Positions 18,784 through 27,830 of a stretch of 64,000 bases of DNA are shown here, piece after piece. The notes below the pieces were generated by a model. It was not told the DNA's origin. It was given only the letters and a program-made list of their open reading frames with translations, and made no database searches. How positions within the stretch are numbered: the stretch's first letter is position 1; every line of letters starts with the position of its first letter. Where the stretch lies: assembly GCA_964556755.1 (NCBI GenBank), contig CAZKXI010000001.1, positions 248,001-312,000 on the forward strand, given 5' to 3'. The DNA comes from UBA4085 sp964556755 (GTDB lineage: Bacteria; Acidobacteriota; Aminicenantia; Aminicenantales; UBA4085). The position numbers were made by a program, and so were the translations under genes.

Positions 18784-19508
18784 GAAGGGTGCCTCGAGAG
18801 GTGCTTTTCGACCCCGATTATATCCTCGGCGACATCGACGCTCAAGGTCGGCCGGGCCGTCTCGATCATCCGGATGCGGAGGCCGTTGTCCAGGGCCCGC
18901 AGCTGCTCCAGCCGCTCGGCCTTCTCCAGGCGCGAGGGGGGCAGGGCGGCATAGCCGAGCAGGACCTCGCGGCGGAAGGCGTAAATACCGATGTGCCTAT
19001 AGAAATAATCGGAGCTGTCGGATCTAAGCGGGGCCCGGGAGAAATAGAGGGCCCGGCCGCCGCGGTCGACGACCACCTTGACCACGTTGGGATCCGCCAG
19101 CCGGGCCGGACTCTCGTCCCGGGTCATGAGCGAGGCCATGTCGGCGGCTCCGGCCTCGATCGCCTCGACCAGGGGATCGAGCATGTCCCCCGCGATGAGG
19201 GGCTCGTCGCCCTGGATGTTGACGACGATCGGGGCCTCGTGCCGGGCCGCCACCTCGGCCGCGCGGTCGGTGCCCGAGGCGCAGCCGGCCGACGTCATCT
19301 CCGCCTCCGCCCCGAAGCCGCGGGCGGCCTCTAGGATGCGGACATCGTCCGTGGCCACGATCAACCGGCCCAGCCGGGAGGCCCGCGAAGCCCCCTCCCA
19401 GACCCACTGGACCATGGGCCGGCCCAGAATGGGAGCCAGGGGCTTGCCGGGAAAGCGGCTGGACCCGTAGCGGACGGGGATGACGCCGAGGGCCGCGCCC
19501 GCGGTCAT
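18780..19508 (-). CDS. kdsB: 3-deoxy-manno-octulosonate cytidylyltransferase
   Basis: A protein of 242 residues that activates KDO as CMP-KDO for lipid A-core assembly. Family motifs: IPVRYGSSRFPGKPLAPILG (nucleotide loop), VATDD, VNIQGDEPLI (metal-binding Asp) and YRHIGIYAFRR. It overlaps the bactofilin gene upstream and pyrG downstream by 4 bases each. Its presence with kdsA and kdsD implies that the organism makes KDO-containing lipopolysaccharide. Confidence 0.95.
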
Positions 19509-19897
19509 GGCTCGATGATCGCCTTGATCTCGTCCTCGGCCGTCTTGGCCTCCATGGTCTGGCAGTTGGCTTCCAGGTAGGCGCCTTCGGCGATGACCAG
19601 CTTGGGCGTCTGGATGGTGCCGAAGACGCGCCCGCGGCTGTGGATCTCGATCCGCTCGGAGGCCAGGATCGTGCCCCGGAACTCGCCGTTGATGAGGGCG
19701 AAGCCGACCTTGACGTCCGCGTCGACCTTGCCCCGCTCGCCGATGATGAGCTGGGACTCGGACTCGATGCGGCCCTTGAAGGAGCCGTCCACGCGGAACG
19801 AGCCGGTGAACTTGAGCTGGCCCTCGAACTCCGTGCCGTCGTCGAAGAAGCCCGAGATCTTGGACTCGTCGACCTTGCGCTCTCTTGCGTCTTTCAT
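19505..19897 (-). CDS. Bactofilin-family cytoskeletal protein
   Basis: A protein of 130 residues containing one bactofilin (DUF583) domain, a right-handed beta-helix of short repeats (GSFRVDGSFKGRIESES, VDADVKVGFALINGEFRGTI). Short, less regular tails flank it. Bactofilins self-assemble without nucleotide and scaffold cell-wall enzymes or polar complexes. The gene overlaps the parB stop and kdsB start by 4 bases each, so it is translated with the segregation genes. In Myxococcus bactofilins position ParABS components, and a similar link is an inference here. Confidence 0.92.
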   Translation of the reverse strand: MKDARERKVDESKISGFFDDGTEFEGQLKFTGSFRVDGSFKGRIESESQLIIGERGKVDADVKVGFALINGEFRGTILASERIEIHSRGRVFGTIQTPKLVIAEGAYLEANCQTMEAKTAEDEIKAIIEP

Positions 19898-20742
19898 GCC
19901 TTCGCTCCCTTCATGAGATCATAGATCCGGTTGAGGTCGTCCAGGGTGTAATAGTGCACCTTGATGACCCCTTTCTTAGCCGTGCCCTCGATCGCCACCT
20001 TGGTCCCCAGGACCCGGAGGAGGTCCTCCTGGACCGCGGCCAGATTGGGATCGAGCCGGCGGGCGGAACGCGGCTTGTCGGCCGGCGCCTTGCGGCCGGA
20101 GACGGCCGTCTCGGCTTCGCGCACGGACAAACCGCGGCTGATGATGCGGCGGGCCAGGTCGATCTGGCCGCGCTCTTCGTCCAGAGAGAGGATGGCCTTG
20201 GCGTGGCCCATGCTCAGCCGGCCGGCGCGCAGGTGCTCCTGAATCTCGGCCGGAAGCTTCAGGAGCCGCAGCGTGTTGGTCACCGAGGCCCGGTCCTTGC
20301 CGACTTTCTCGGCCACGTCCTGCTGGGTGTACCCCAGCTCGTCCATCAGCCGATGGTAGGCGGCCGCGACTTCCATCGGATTGAGCTGCTCGCGCTGGAG
20401 ATTCTCGATCAGGGAGATTTCCAGCTGGCTCTCGGGCGGGATGCGACGGATGAGCACCGGCACTTTCTTCAGGCCGGCTTTGCCGGCGGCCCTGAATCTC
20501 CGCTCGCCGATGATGATCTTGTAGTGTCCCGCCTCCGGGACCACGACGATCGGCTGCAAAACGCCGGCTTCGCGGATCGACGCCGCCAGCTCCTCGATGG
20601 CCTCGTCCCGGAAATCGACCCGGGGCTGGTCGGGATTGGGCTTGACCAGATCGATGTCCACGTCGGCGAATTTCTCGTCCTTGAGTATTCCGAACTCCTC
20701 CGGAATGAACGCTTTAATTCCTTTGCCCAGGGCTTTTTTCAT
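19894..20742 (-). CDS. parB: Chromosome-partitioning protein ParB
   Basis: A protein of 282 residues. The N-terminal CTPase/ParB box is intact (ENLQREQLNP for box II; GERRFRAAGKAG for the CTP-binding arginine patch). The helix-turn-helix that reads parS (YTQQDVAEKVGKDRASVTNTLRLL) and a C-terminal dimerisation region follow. It loads at parS and slides along DNA to form the partition complex. It overlaps parA by 4 bases and the bactofilin gene by 4 bases. Confidence 0.96.
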   Translation of the reverse strand: MKKALGKGIKAFIPEEFGILKDEKFADVDIDLVKPNPDQPRVDFRDEAIEELAASIREAGVLQPIVVVPEAGHYKIIIGERRFRAAGKAGLKKVPVLIRRIPPESQLEISLIENLQREQLNPMEVAAAYHRLMDELGYTQQDVAEKVGKDRASVTNTLRLLKLPAEIQEHLRAGRLSMGHAKAILSLDEERGQIDLARRIISRGLSVREAETAVSGRKAPADKPRSARRLDPNLAAVQEDLLRVLGTKVAIEGTAKKGVIKVHYYTLDDLNRIYDLMKGAKA

Positions 20743-21494
20743 TTCTGCAGGATCTCCTCGGCCAGCTTCAGATAGGCTTCCGCGCCGCGCGAGCGGGCAT
20801 CATAGAGAAGGACCGGCTTGCCGAAGCTGGGCGCCTCCGCCAACCGGATGCTTCGGGGGATGACGGCTTCGTAGACGACGGATTGGAGAGATTTCCTGAC
20901 CTCCTCGGAAACCTGCTTGGAGAGGTTCGTCCGCTCATCGAACATGGTCAGGAGGATGCCCTCAATCTTCAATCCAGGATTGAAATAAGTGCGAACTTCG
21001 TCGAGCGTCCGCAGGAGATCCGGGATCCCTTCCATGCAGAAGAACTCCGTTTGGACGGGAATCAGGATGGAATCAGCGGCCGACAGCGCGTTGATGGTCA
21101 GGAAGCCCAGAGATGGCGGGCAGTCGATGAAGATATAGGCGAAGCGCGGGCGGGCTTTGTCCAGCGTCTCTCTCAGGGCATATTCGCGCTTCTCCCGAGA
21201 GAAGAGCTCCGCCTCGACGCCGGCCAGCTCGGGAGCGCAGGGACAGACGTAAAGGTTGTCCATCTCCGTTCCCGTGATGCATTCCATGATGTCCTGGCCG
21301 TTCATCATGGCTTGGTAGATGCCCTTTCCAGGCTCGCGGGGTATGCCCAGGCCGGCGGTGGCCATGCCCTGAGGGTCAAAATCGACAAGGAGCACGCGCT
21401 GTTTTTTAAATGCCAAGGCGGCGGCGAGATTGATCGAGGTCGTCGTCTTGCCGACTCCCCCCTTCTGGTTCGCGACAGCGATAATCTTATTCAT
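20739..21494 (-). CDS. parA: Chromosome-partitioning ATPase ParA (Soj)
   Basis: A protein of 251 residues with the deviant Walker A box KGGVGKTTTSINLAAALA, switch region DFDPQGMATAGLG and DCPPSLGFLTINAL. It binds DNA non-specifically as an ATP dimer and pulls ParB-parS complexes. Start chosen at ATG 21492-21494 (MNKIIAVANQKGG). The frame is open for 22 more codons upstream, but that stretch is a translation of the parS palindrome (MFHVEH) and is probably not protein. It overlaps the mnmG 3' end by 8 bases. Confidence 0.96.
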   Translation of the reverse strand: MNKIIAVANQKGGVGKTTTSINLAAALAFKKQRVLLVDFDPQGMATAGLGIPREPGKGIYQAMMNGQDIMECITGTEMDNLYVCPCAPELAGVEAELFSREKREYALRETLDKARPRFAYIFIDCPPSLGFLTINALSAADSILIPVQTEFFCMEGIPDLLRTLDEVRTYFNPGLKIEGILLTMFDERTNLSKQVSEEVRKSLQSVVYEAVIPRSIRLAEAPSFGKPVLLYDARSRGAEAYLKLAEEILQK

Positions 21495-23373
21495 GGCGTC
21501 CTGATGTTCCACGTGGAACATCGGCCCGTTGCCCCGGCTTTCGCTTGGCCGGGCCGACATGATTATAGACGCTGAAAACGTCCGCCGGCGTCAATCCGGA
21601 AATCTTTTTCATCTCGCCGATCGTCTTCGGTCTCGATTGGGTCATCTTCTCGATCGCTTCTCTCGTCAGCCCGCGCACCGCCTCGAAGTCGAGGCCGGGC
21701 GGAATCTTGACGCCATCCAGCTTGCGGAGCTTGGAGATTTCTTTCTCCTGCTTGCGGAGATAGCCTTCGTATTTGATCTCCGCCTCCGCATGCCGGGCTT
21801 CCTCCTCGCCCAGCGGCTCGGCGAGCCGGGCGTATTGTAGCACATCGGGCCAGCGATGTTCCGGCATCCTGAGGAAGTCCGTCAGGGATATGCGGTCGCC
21901 CTTGCCCGTCTTGACTTTCGTCGTCTCCAGGGCTTTGAGGACCTTCGCGATCCTCTCTCGGCGGCAGAGAAAATCTTCATAGACGTCCTGGGGCAGCAGC
22001 CCGATCTTGCGGCCCAGCGGCATCAGGCGGGCGTCGGCATTGTCGATGCGCAGATGGAGACGCCGCTCGGAGCGCGAGGTGAACAGCCGGTAAGGCTCGG
22101 CCACCCCTTTGCTGATGAGGTCGTCGATGAGCACACCCAAGTAGGACTCGTTCCGGTCCGGGACAAAAGGCTGCCTCTCTCGAATCAAAAGGGCGGCGTT
22201 GACGCCGGCGACCAAGCCCTGGGCCGCGGCTTCCTCGTAGCCCGACGTCCCGTTGATCTGCCCGGCCAGGAAGAGCCCCCGGGCCAATCGAGACTCCAGT
22301 GTCGGGCGCAGGGCGACGGGATCGAAGGCGTCGTACTCGATGGCATAGGCGGGGCGCACGATCCTGGCCTCGTCGAGGCCGGGAATGCTCCGCAGGATCG
22401 CCTTCTGGACATCCAGGGGCAGGCTGGTCGACAGGCCATTGACGTAGATCTCCGAGGTATCCAGGCCCTCGGGCTCCAGGAAGAACTGGTGTCGGGAGTG
22501 ATGGGGGAACTTGATGACTTTGTCCTCAATCGAGGGACAATAGCGGGCCCCGATCCCCTTGATGCTCCCGCCGAAGAGCGGCGAGCGCCCGAGGTTCGCC
22601 CGGATGACCTCATGAGTCCCCGGCGTCGTATGGCCCAGATGGCAGAGGATCTTGTTCTCCAAGCGCTCGCGGGTCCGGTAGGAGAAAGGGATGGGCCGCT
22701 CATCGCCCGGCTGGGGGTCGAAGCGGGCCCAATCGATCGATCCCCCGTCCAGACGCATCGGCGTCCCCGTCTTCAGCCGGAACGTCCTGTGCCCGATCCG
22801 CTGCAGGCTCCCGCTGAGCTCCCTGGAAGCGGGCTCATTCGCCCGGCCGGCGGCATAATGACTCTCGCCGATATGGATGAGGCCGTTGAGGAAGGTGCCC
22901 GGCGCGGCCACCACGGCCCGGGCCCGGATCTCGGACCCGTCGATCAGCCCGACGCCGGAGGCGCGGCCGCCTTTGACCAGAATCTCCGTCGCGATGCCCT
23001 GGTAGAGGCTCAGGCGGGGCAATCTCTCGAGAAGCGAGGTCATGGCCCGTCGGTAGCGGGCTTTGTCGCTTTGAACGCGGGGCGCTTGCACGGCCGCTCC
23101 CCGGCTGCGATTCAGGAGCCGAAAATGGATGCCGGTCTGGTCCGCCAGCAGGCCCATGATCCCCCCCAGGGCATCGATCTCCCGCACCAGATGCCCTTTG
23201 GCCAGCCCCCCGATGGCCGGATTGCAGGACATCTGGGCGATCGTCTCCAGGTGGATGGTCACCAGGCAGGTCTCCAGGCCCAGGGCTGCCGCGGCATGGG
23301 CCGCTTCGCAGCCGGCATGGCCGGCGCCGATGATGACGACGTCGAAGGAGTCGGAGCTGGAGGTGGATGACAT
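21487..23373 (-). CDS. mnmG: tRNA uridine-5-carboxymethylaminomethyl modification enzyme MnmG
   Basis: A protein of 628 residues that, with MnmE, modifies U34 of certain tRNAs. FAD-binding motif DVVIIGAGHAGCEAA; conserved MSCNPAIGGLAKGHLVREIDALGG; helical C-terminal domain ending near YNHVGPAKR. ATG at 23371-23373 preferred; a TTG 9 bases upstream is possible. The C-terminal 15 or so residues (GQRADVPRGTSGRHE) come from reading through the parS site and overlap parA by 8 bases. rsmG (gidB), normally between mnmG and parA, is missing. A 123-base gap separates it from mnmE. Confidence 0.96.
   Translation of the reverse strand: MSSTSSSDSFDVVIIGAGHAGCEAAHAAAALGLETCLVTIHLETIAQMSCNPAIGGLAKGHLVREIDALGGIMGLLADQTGIHFRLLNRSRGAAVQAPRVQSDKARYRRAMTSLLERLPRLSLYQGIATEILVKGGRASGVGLIDGSEIRARAVVAAPGTFLNGLIHIGESHYAAGRANEPASRELSGSLQRIGHRTFRLKTGTPMRLDGGSIDWARFDPQPGDERPIPFSYRTRERLENKILCHLGHTTPGTHEVIRANLGRSPLFGGSIKGIGARYCPSIEDKVIKFPHHSRHQFFLEPEGLDTSEIYVNGLSTSLPLDVQKAILRSIPGLDEARIVRPAYAIEYDAFDPVALRPTLESRLARGLFLAGQINGTSGYEEAAAQGLVAGVNAALLIRERQPFVPDRNESYLGVLIDDLISKGVAEPYRLFTSRSERRLHLRIDNADARLMPLGRKIGLLPQDVYEDFLCRRERIAKVLKALETTKVKTGKGDRISLTDFLRMPEHRWPDVLQYARLAEPLGEEEARHAEAEIKYEGYLRKQEKEISKLRKLDGVKIPPGLDFEAVRGLTREAIEKMTQSRPKTIGEMKKISGLTPADVFSVYNHVGPAKRKPGQRADVPRGTSGRHE
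21505..21520. promoter_or_regulatory. parS: parS centromere site
   Basis: A perfect 16-base palindrome, TGTTCCACGTGGAACA, matching the conserved bacterial parS consensus (TGTTNCACGTGNAACA). It lies 10 bases upstream of the parA start and inside the last codons of mnmG. ParB from the same operon should bind it. I found only this copy in the window. Confidence 0.93.
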
Positions 23374-23496
23374 GGATCGCAACCGCCTCTCTCGGAAGAT
23401 CCCGGCGGCCGGCGAGATTATCGCACAGACCCGGATCGTTAGGGAAGGATGGTATCGCTTTGCCGTCCTCGGGAAGCCGCTCTAAGGGTCAGATGG

Positions 23497-24882
23497 CTAT
23501 TTGCCCAGGCAGAAGCGGCCGAAGACGGCGGCTAGAATGTCGTCGGGAACGATCTCGCCGGTCAGACGCCCGATGCCCCGAAGGGCCGGCTTGAGCTCCT
23601 CGGCCAGGAGCTCCGGCCGGAATCCGGCGGCCAGCACCGATTCGGCGCGCCTCAGGCCGGCCTCGACCTCTTCCAGAGCCTGCTTCTGGCGCAGCTGGAG
23701 GAGGACGTCCCCTTCCCGGGATCGCGGCGCCGACGCAAACGCGCCGCGAATCCGCTCCCTCAGGGTCTCGAGGTTGTCGCCCCGCAGGGCCGAGACCTCG
23801 ATCGCGGGCGTCCCGGGGCGCAAGGCGACAAGGCCGGCCGGATCAAGCCGCCGGGCCCGGTCGCTCTTGTTGAGGACGAAGACGGCTCTCTTTCCGGGAA
23901 AAGACGCGGCCAAAGCCAGGTCCTGCTTCGCCGCCGGGCGCGACAGGTCGAAGACGAAGAGGATGCCGTCGGCCGCCTCCGCCTCGGCCCGGCCCCGGCG
24001 GATTCCTTCCCGTTCGACGGGAGTGCGACCGGGGCCTAGCCCGGCCATATCCACGAGGTGGAAGAGGGCGCCCTTGACCAGAAGCTTCTCCCTCAGGAGG
24101 TCGCGCGTCGTCCCCGCCCCCCGCGAGACGATCGCCCGGGGAGCGTCCAGCAGGGCGTTGAAGAGGGTGGATTTCCCCACATTGGCCCGTCCAGCCAGGG
24201 CCAGGACGATCCCCTCGCGAATCCTGCGGCCCGACTCGAAGCTTTCGATCAGCCGCCGAACCCCGGCCGCCAGCTTCCCGATCCGGGCCCCGATCTCGGC
24301 CTCGCGCAAGCCCAGCTCCTCGTCCGGGAACTCGATCCCGGCTTCTACGTCGGCCAGAAGCTCGATCAGGGCGCTCCTCAGCCCGGCCACCCGGCCGGAG
24401 AGGCCGCCCCGGACTTGATGAAAAGACGCCCGGGCCTGGGCCAAGGTGAAGGATCTGACCAGGGAATCGACGGCTTCGGCCTGGAGAAGATCCAGGCGGC
24501 CATTGAGGAAAGCCCTGAAGGTGAACTCGCCGGGCTCGGCCAGGCGGGCGCCGGCCCGGATCGCCAGACGGAGGGCCTCTTCCATGACGGCCGGGCTGCC
24601 GTGGCCGCTGATCTCGACGACGTCCTGGCGGGTGTAGGAACGGGGGGCGGGAAAGTAGATTAAAAATCCTTCGTCCAAGGCGCCGGCGTTCCGGCCGGAC
24701 GCGATCTCTCCGAGCACGGCCCGCCGCTCGGGAAAGCCGGAGGGCAGGGGACGGCGCGGCCGAAAGAGGCGCGAGGCGATCGCGGCGGCGCGAGGCCCGC
24801 TCAGGCGGAGGATGCCGATGCCCCCCGATCCGGGAGGCGTGGCGACGGCCGCGATGGTGTCATCGGGGCCGGTCTCGAACAT
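23497..24882 (-). CDS. mnmE: tRNA modification GTPase MnmE
   Basis: A protein of 461 residues. An N-terminal folate-binding domain (TPPGSGGIGILRLSGP) is followed by a helical domain with an inserted G domain (P-loop GRANVGKSTLFNALL, switch SRGAGTTRD, DMAGLG and NKSD) and the invariant C-terminal FCLGK, whose cysteine is catalytic-site associated. It is the partner of MnmG. It follows jag with a 13-base gap and overlaps nothing. Confidence 0.97.
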   Translation of the reverse strand: MFETGPDDTIAAVATPPGSGGIGILRLSGPRAAAIASRLFRPRRPLPSGFPERRAVLGEIASGRNAGALDEGFLIYFPAPRSYTRQDVVEISGHGSPAVMEEALRLAIRAGARLAEPGEFTFRAFLNGRLDLLQAEAVDSLVRSFTLAQARASFHQVRGGLSGRVAGLRSALIELLADVEAGIEFPDEELGLREAEIGARIGKLAAGVRRLIESFESGRRIREGIVLALAGRANVGKSTLFNALLDAPRAIVSRGAGTTRDLLREKLLVKGALFHLVDMAGLGPGRTPVEREGIRRGRAEAEAADGILFVFDLSRPAAKQDLALAASFPGKRAVFVLNKSDRARRLDPAGLVALRPGTPAIEVSALRGDNLETLRERIRGAFASAPRSREGDVLLQLRQKQALEEVEAGLRRAESVLAAGFRPELLAEELKPALRGIGRLTGEIVPDDILAAVFGRFCLGK

Positions 24883-24895
24883 GGCGGCCCGAAGC

Positions 24896-25552
24896 TCAGT
24901 CCTCGCCCTCCCGGGGAGGCGTGCGCTTGCCGTTGCGGCCGGCGGCGAAGATCTTGATCCGCTTCAGGAAGCCGTCGCCCAGGCTTTCGCTGGACATGCC
25001 GGGGACCTGGTCGACGGCGATATGGACGATCCGCCGCTCGTAGGGGTTCATCAGGTCGGTGATCTCGCTGCGACCGCTCTGGCGGACGCGGCCGGCCACG
25101 TCCATGGCGTATTCGCGGATCTTCTTCTCCTTGCGCTTGCGGAAGAACTCGCAGTCCACCTGGACCTTCTCGCCGGAGATCTTGTTCAGGACGTGCTGGA
25201 GAGCCAGAAGGAGCTGCCCGTCCTTCCAGAGCAGGAGCTGCTTGTCGGGGCCGTCGAAGACGACGAAGATGATGCCGCCGCGATTTTGCAGGCGGTAGGT
25301 GATCTCCAGGGGGAAGACCTTCAGCAGCTTGTCCAGGAAGGCCGCCGCGGCGTCCTCGGGCGGCGCCTCCTTGGGCCAGGCCCGGATGACGACTTCCTTG
25401 CTGATCCCGAACAGGCGCGTCTTCTCGGTTACGATCTCGTAGTTGAACTCGGTCCGGGTCTGCTTGAGCTTGTGCTCGGCATGGAGGATGGCGTCCTCCA
25501 GGTTCTTGCCCTTGAATTCCTGCAGCTCTTCACTTTTTTCTTGGTTTTCCAT
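24896..25552 (-). CDS. khpB: Jag/KhpB-type RNA-binding protein
   Basis: A protein of 218 residues with the Jag layout. An N-terminal Jag-N domain (GKNLEDAILHAEHKL...FGISKEVVIRAW) is followed by a KH-like domain (GPDKQLLLWKDGQLLLALQHVLN) and an R3H domain (LMNPYERRIVHIAV near residue 165). Such proteins bind RNA and act with KhpA in Gram-positives; the role in Gram-negatives is less clear. The gene starts inside the yidC 3' end (23-base overlap), the usual yidC-jag pairing. Confidence 0.9.
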   Translation of the reverse strand: MENQEKSEELQEFKGKNLEDAILHAEHKLKQTRTEFNYEIVTEKTRLFGISKEVVIRAWPKEAPPEDAAAAFLDKLLKVFPLEITYRLQNRGGIIFVVFDGPDKQLLLWKDGQLLLALQHVLNKISGEKVQVDCEFFRKRKEKKIREYAMDVAGRVRQSGRSEITDLMNPYERRIVHIAVDQVPGMSSESLGDGFLKRIKIFAAGRNGKRTPPREGED

Positions 25553-27239
25553 CGCTCTCGCCTTTTTTGCGGTGCATCAAGCTGTTCATCAGGGCCTGCT
25601 GGCCGATCTGGAGCACGTTCGAGGTCAGCCAGTAGAGGATCAGGCCGCTCTGGAAGTTCAGGAAGAAGAAGGTCATGATGACGGGCATCAGCAGCATCAT
25701 CTTGGCCTGGCTCGGGTCGCCCGCGGTCGGCGTCATCTTCTGGCTGATGAACTGGGTGACGCCCATCAGGATGGGGGTGATGTAGGTGGGATCCTTGATC
25801 GAGAGGTCCCCGATCCAGAGCATCCAGGGGCTGTGCCGGAACTCGATGGCCGCCTGCAGCATCTTGAAGATGCCGAAGAAGAAGGGGATCTGGATGAGCA
25901 GCGGCAGGCAGCCGCCGGCCGGATTGACCCCGTGCTGCTTGTACAGGGCCATCATCTCCTCGTTCATCCGCCGCCGCTCGTCGATATCGGTCTTGGACTT
26001 CTTGTACTTGTTGCGCAGGGCCTTGATCTTGGGCTGCAGGTCGGCCATCTTGGCCATGGACTTGGTCGAGCTGTAGGTCAGGGGGAAGAAGACGATCTTG
26101 ATGACCAAGGTCAGGAGGATGATCGACCAGCCCCAGTTGGGGACGGCCTTGTGGATCGCCCGGATGGTGATGAAGAGCGCCTCGGCGAAGATGCCGAAGG
26201 TCCCGAAGCGCATGAGCTTCTTGGCGTTGAGGCCGAGATCGGCCAGCCGGTCGAACTCCTTGGGACCCAGGAAGACCCGGCCCGGCCGGCTGGCGGCCAG
26301 GAAGTAATAGGCGGTCTTCTCGACGTCCCTGCGGACCAGTGCGGCCGCGCCCGGCTGGGCGGCGGGGACGAACAGGGCGCAGAAATAGTTGTCGTCGTAG
26401 GCGGCCCAGTCCAGGTAGTTGAGGACGCTCCGCTCCGGCTTGAACTTGCGCTCGTCCACGCGGTAGAGATTCTTGCCGGCCAGGGCCGTCATGCCGCCCC
26501 CGCCGCCGAAGCTTCTCTTGATCTCTTCCTCGGTGGGATTGCCGATGCCGGGCCCCCACAGCACGCGGGGCTCCACGGCCTTGCCGCCGCGCAGGATGCG
26601 GATGTCCGACTGGAACTCGTAGCTGCCCCCGGTGAAGGTGAAGGCCTTCTCGACCTCCAACCCCTGGCCGTCCGAGTAGCGGAAGCGGAGGGTGCCTTTC
26701 TGGCCGTCCTTCAAAAGAAGCTCGGTCCCCTCGACCTCATAGAGGGAAGAGTTCAGGGCATCGGCCTGGATGGCGGCGAAGTCGATGGCCGGGACCGCGC
26801 CGCCGCTCTCCTCCAGCAGGCTGAAGGGGCGGACGCCCAGCGTCTCCGTGACCAGCGGCACGAGCTCGAGGGGCTGCTTCTTGTCGTCCAGATGCTTCTT
26901 GAGCTTCCAGCTGAGCAGGACGCCGCCCTTGTTGCTCCAGACGGCTTCAAACAGGGATGTGTCGATGCGGGCCTTGATCTCCGCCTGGGCCGAAGCGGCT
27001 TGGGCGGGCGCGACGTCCGCCGCCGGGGCCTTGTCGGCCGGGCTCCCGGAGCCGGGTGCGGCAGGCGGCTGCGACGCCGGAGCCAGCCCGCCGACAGCCG
27101 GTTGAGCGGCGGCCGCGGCGGGGGAGGCGGACGGATTGGGGGGCTGGACTTCCGGCGCCTTCTTGGTGAAGAGCAGCTGGTATCCGAAGAGCACGACGAC
27201 GGACAACACAATGGCCAATATCAGGCGCTTGGTATCCAT
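25530..27239 (-). CDS. yidC: Membrane protein insertase YidC
   Basis: A protein of 569 residues, the Gram-negative long form. TM1 (LILAIVLSVVVLFGYQLLF) is followed by an Ala/Pro-rich linker, a large periplasmic beta domain (residues about 90-350), and the conserved insertase core (SIILLTLVIKIVFFPLTYSSTKSMAKM, GGCLPLLIQIPFFFGIF, with LMPVIMTFFFLNF near the end). A basic tail (RKKGESDGKPRKK) may bind ribosomes. It inserts proteins into the inner membrane with or without SecYEG. It lies between yidD (15 bases) and jag. Confidence 0.97.
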   Translation of the reverse strand: MDTKRLILAIVLSVVVLFGYQLLFTKKAPEVQPPNPSASPAAAAAQPAVGGLAPASQPPAAPGSGSPADKAPAADVAPAQAASAQAEIKARIDTSLFEAVWSNKGGVLLSWKLKKHLDDKKQPLELVPLVTETLGVRPFSLLEESGGAVPAIDFAAIQADALNSSLYEVEGTELLLKDGQKGTLRFRYSDGQGLEVEKAFTFTGGSYEFQSDIRILRGGKAVEPRVLWGPGIGNPTEEEIKRSFGGGGGMTALAGKNLYRVDERKFKPERSVLNYLDWAAYDDNYFCALFVPAAQPGAAALVRRDVEKTAYYFLAASRPGRVFLGPKEFDRLADLGLNAKKLMRFGTFGIFAEALFITIRAIHKAVPNWGWSIILLTLVIKIVFFPLTYSSTKSMAKMADLQPKIKALRNKYKKSKTDIDERRRMNEEMMALYKQHGVNPAGGCLPLLIQIPFFFGIFKMLQAAIEFRHSPWMLWIGDLSIKDPTYITPILMGVTQFISQKMTPTAGDPSQAKMMLLMPVIMTFFFLNFQSGLILYWLTSNVLQIGQQALMNSLMHRKKGESDGKPRKK

Positions 27240-27254
27240 GCATGACCTCTTTTT

Positions 27255-27464
27255 CTACGGCACGGGATCCACCCCTCCGGCGTGGAAGGGGTGGCAGCGG
27301 AGCAGCCGACGGAGCCCCAGGTAAAGCCCTCTGCCGGGGCCATACTTGGCCACGGCCTCGGCTGTGTAGTCGGAGCAAGTCGGCCAGAAGCGGCAGTGGG
27401 TGCCGATGATGGGCGACAAGGTTTTTTTATATATCTTTATTGAAATAAGCAATATACGAGTCAT
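27255..27464 (-). CDS. yidD: Membrane protein insertion efficiency factor YidD
   Basis: A protein of 69 residues with the invariant cysteine-rich core HCRFWPTCSDYTAEAV and the C-terminal LLRCHPFHAGGVDPVP. It is membrane-associated and assists YidC. ATG at 27462-27464 lies 3 bases after the rnpA stop. The first dozen codons are unusually AT-rich for this region. Confidence 0.96.
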   Translation of the reverse strand: MTRILLISIKIYKKTLSPIIGTHCRFWPTCSDYTAEAVAKYGPGRGLYLGLRRLLRCHPFHAGGVDPVP

Positions 27465-27467
27465 TGG

Positions 27468-27830
27468 CTAGGCTTTCGACCGGCCGCCCCTGGCGGCGTA
27501 CTTCATCGCGGACTGGTACTGCCTGAGGAGCTCCTCCCAGGAGGCCGCCCCCATTCCCAGTCTGGCGATCACCAGCATGTCCAATGTCCCCGGTACCAGA
27601 TCCTTGTGCCGCCGAAAGAGCTCCCTGGCCCGGCGGCGAGCCCGGTTGCGCTCGACGGCGTTGCCGATCCTGCGGCTGGCCACGGCCGACATCCTGGAGA
27701 AGCCCAGCTCATTCGGCCGGAAGATCAGGTTGAAGTGCTTGCCGCGAAAACAGCCGCCGCTCTGATAAAGATCGGCAAAATCCTTCTTTGACCGGATCCT
27801 CTCTCGAGGACCGTAGGCTTCAGGCTTCAA
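27468..27830 (-). CDS. rnpA: Ribonuclease P protein component
   Basis: A protein of 120 residues: RIRSKKDFADLYQSG at the start and the RNA-binding RNR motif region RIGNAVERNRARRRARELFR. It binds RNase P RNA and helps recognise pre-tRNA leaders. There is no ATG near the conserved start. The best start is TTG at 27828-27830, which overlaps the rpmH stop (TTGA), an arrangement known from other rpmH-rnpA pairs. The open frame further upstream is rpmH in another frame. Confidence 0.92.
   Translation of the reverse strand: MKPEAYGPRERIRSKKDFADLYQSGGCFRGKHFNLIFRPNELGFSRMSAVASRRIGNAVERNRARRRARELFRRHKDLVPGTLDMLVIARLGMGAASWEELLRQYQSAMKYAARGGRSKA

Noticed and set aside
21495..21560. N-terminal extension of ParA (MFHVEH...)
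   Set aside because: It is the translation of the parS palindrome; the conserved protein begins at 21494.
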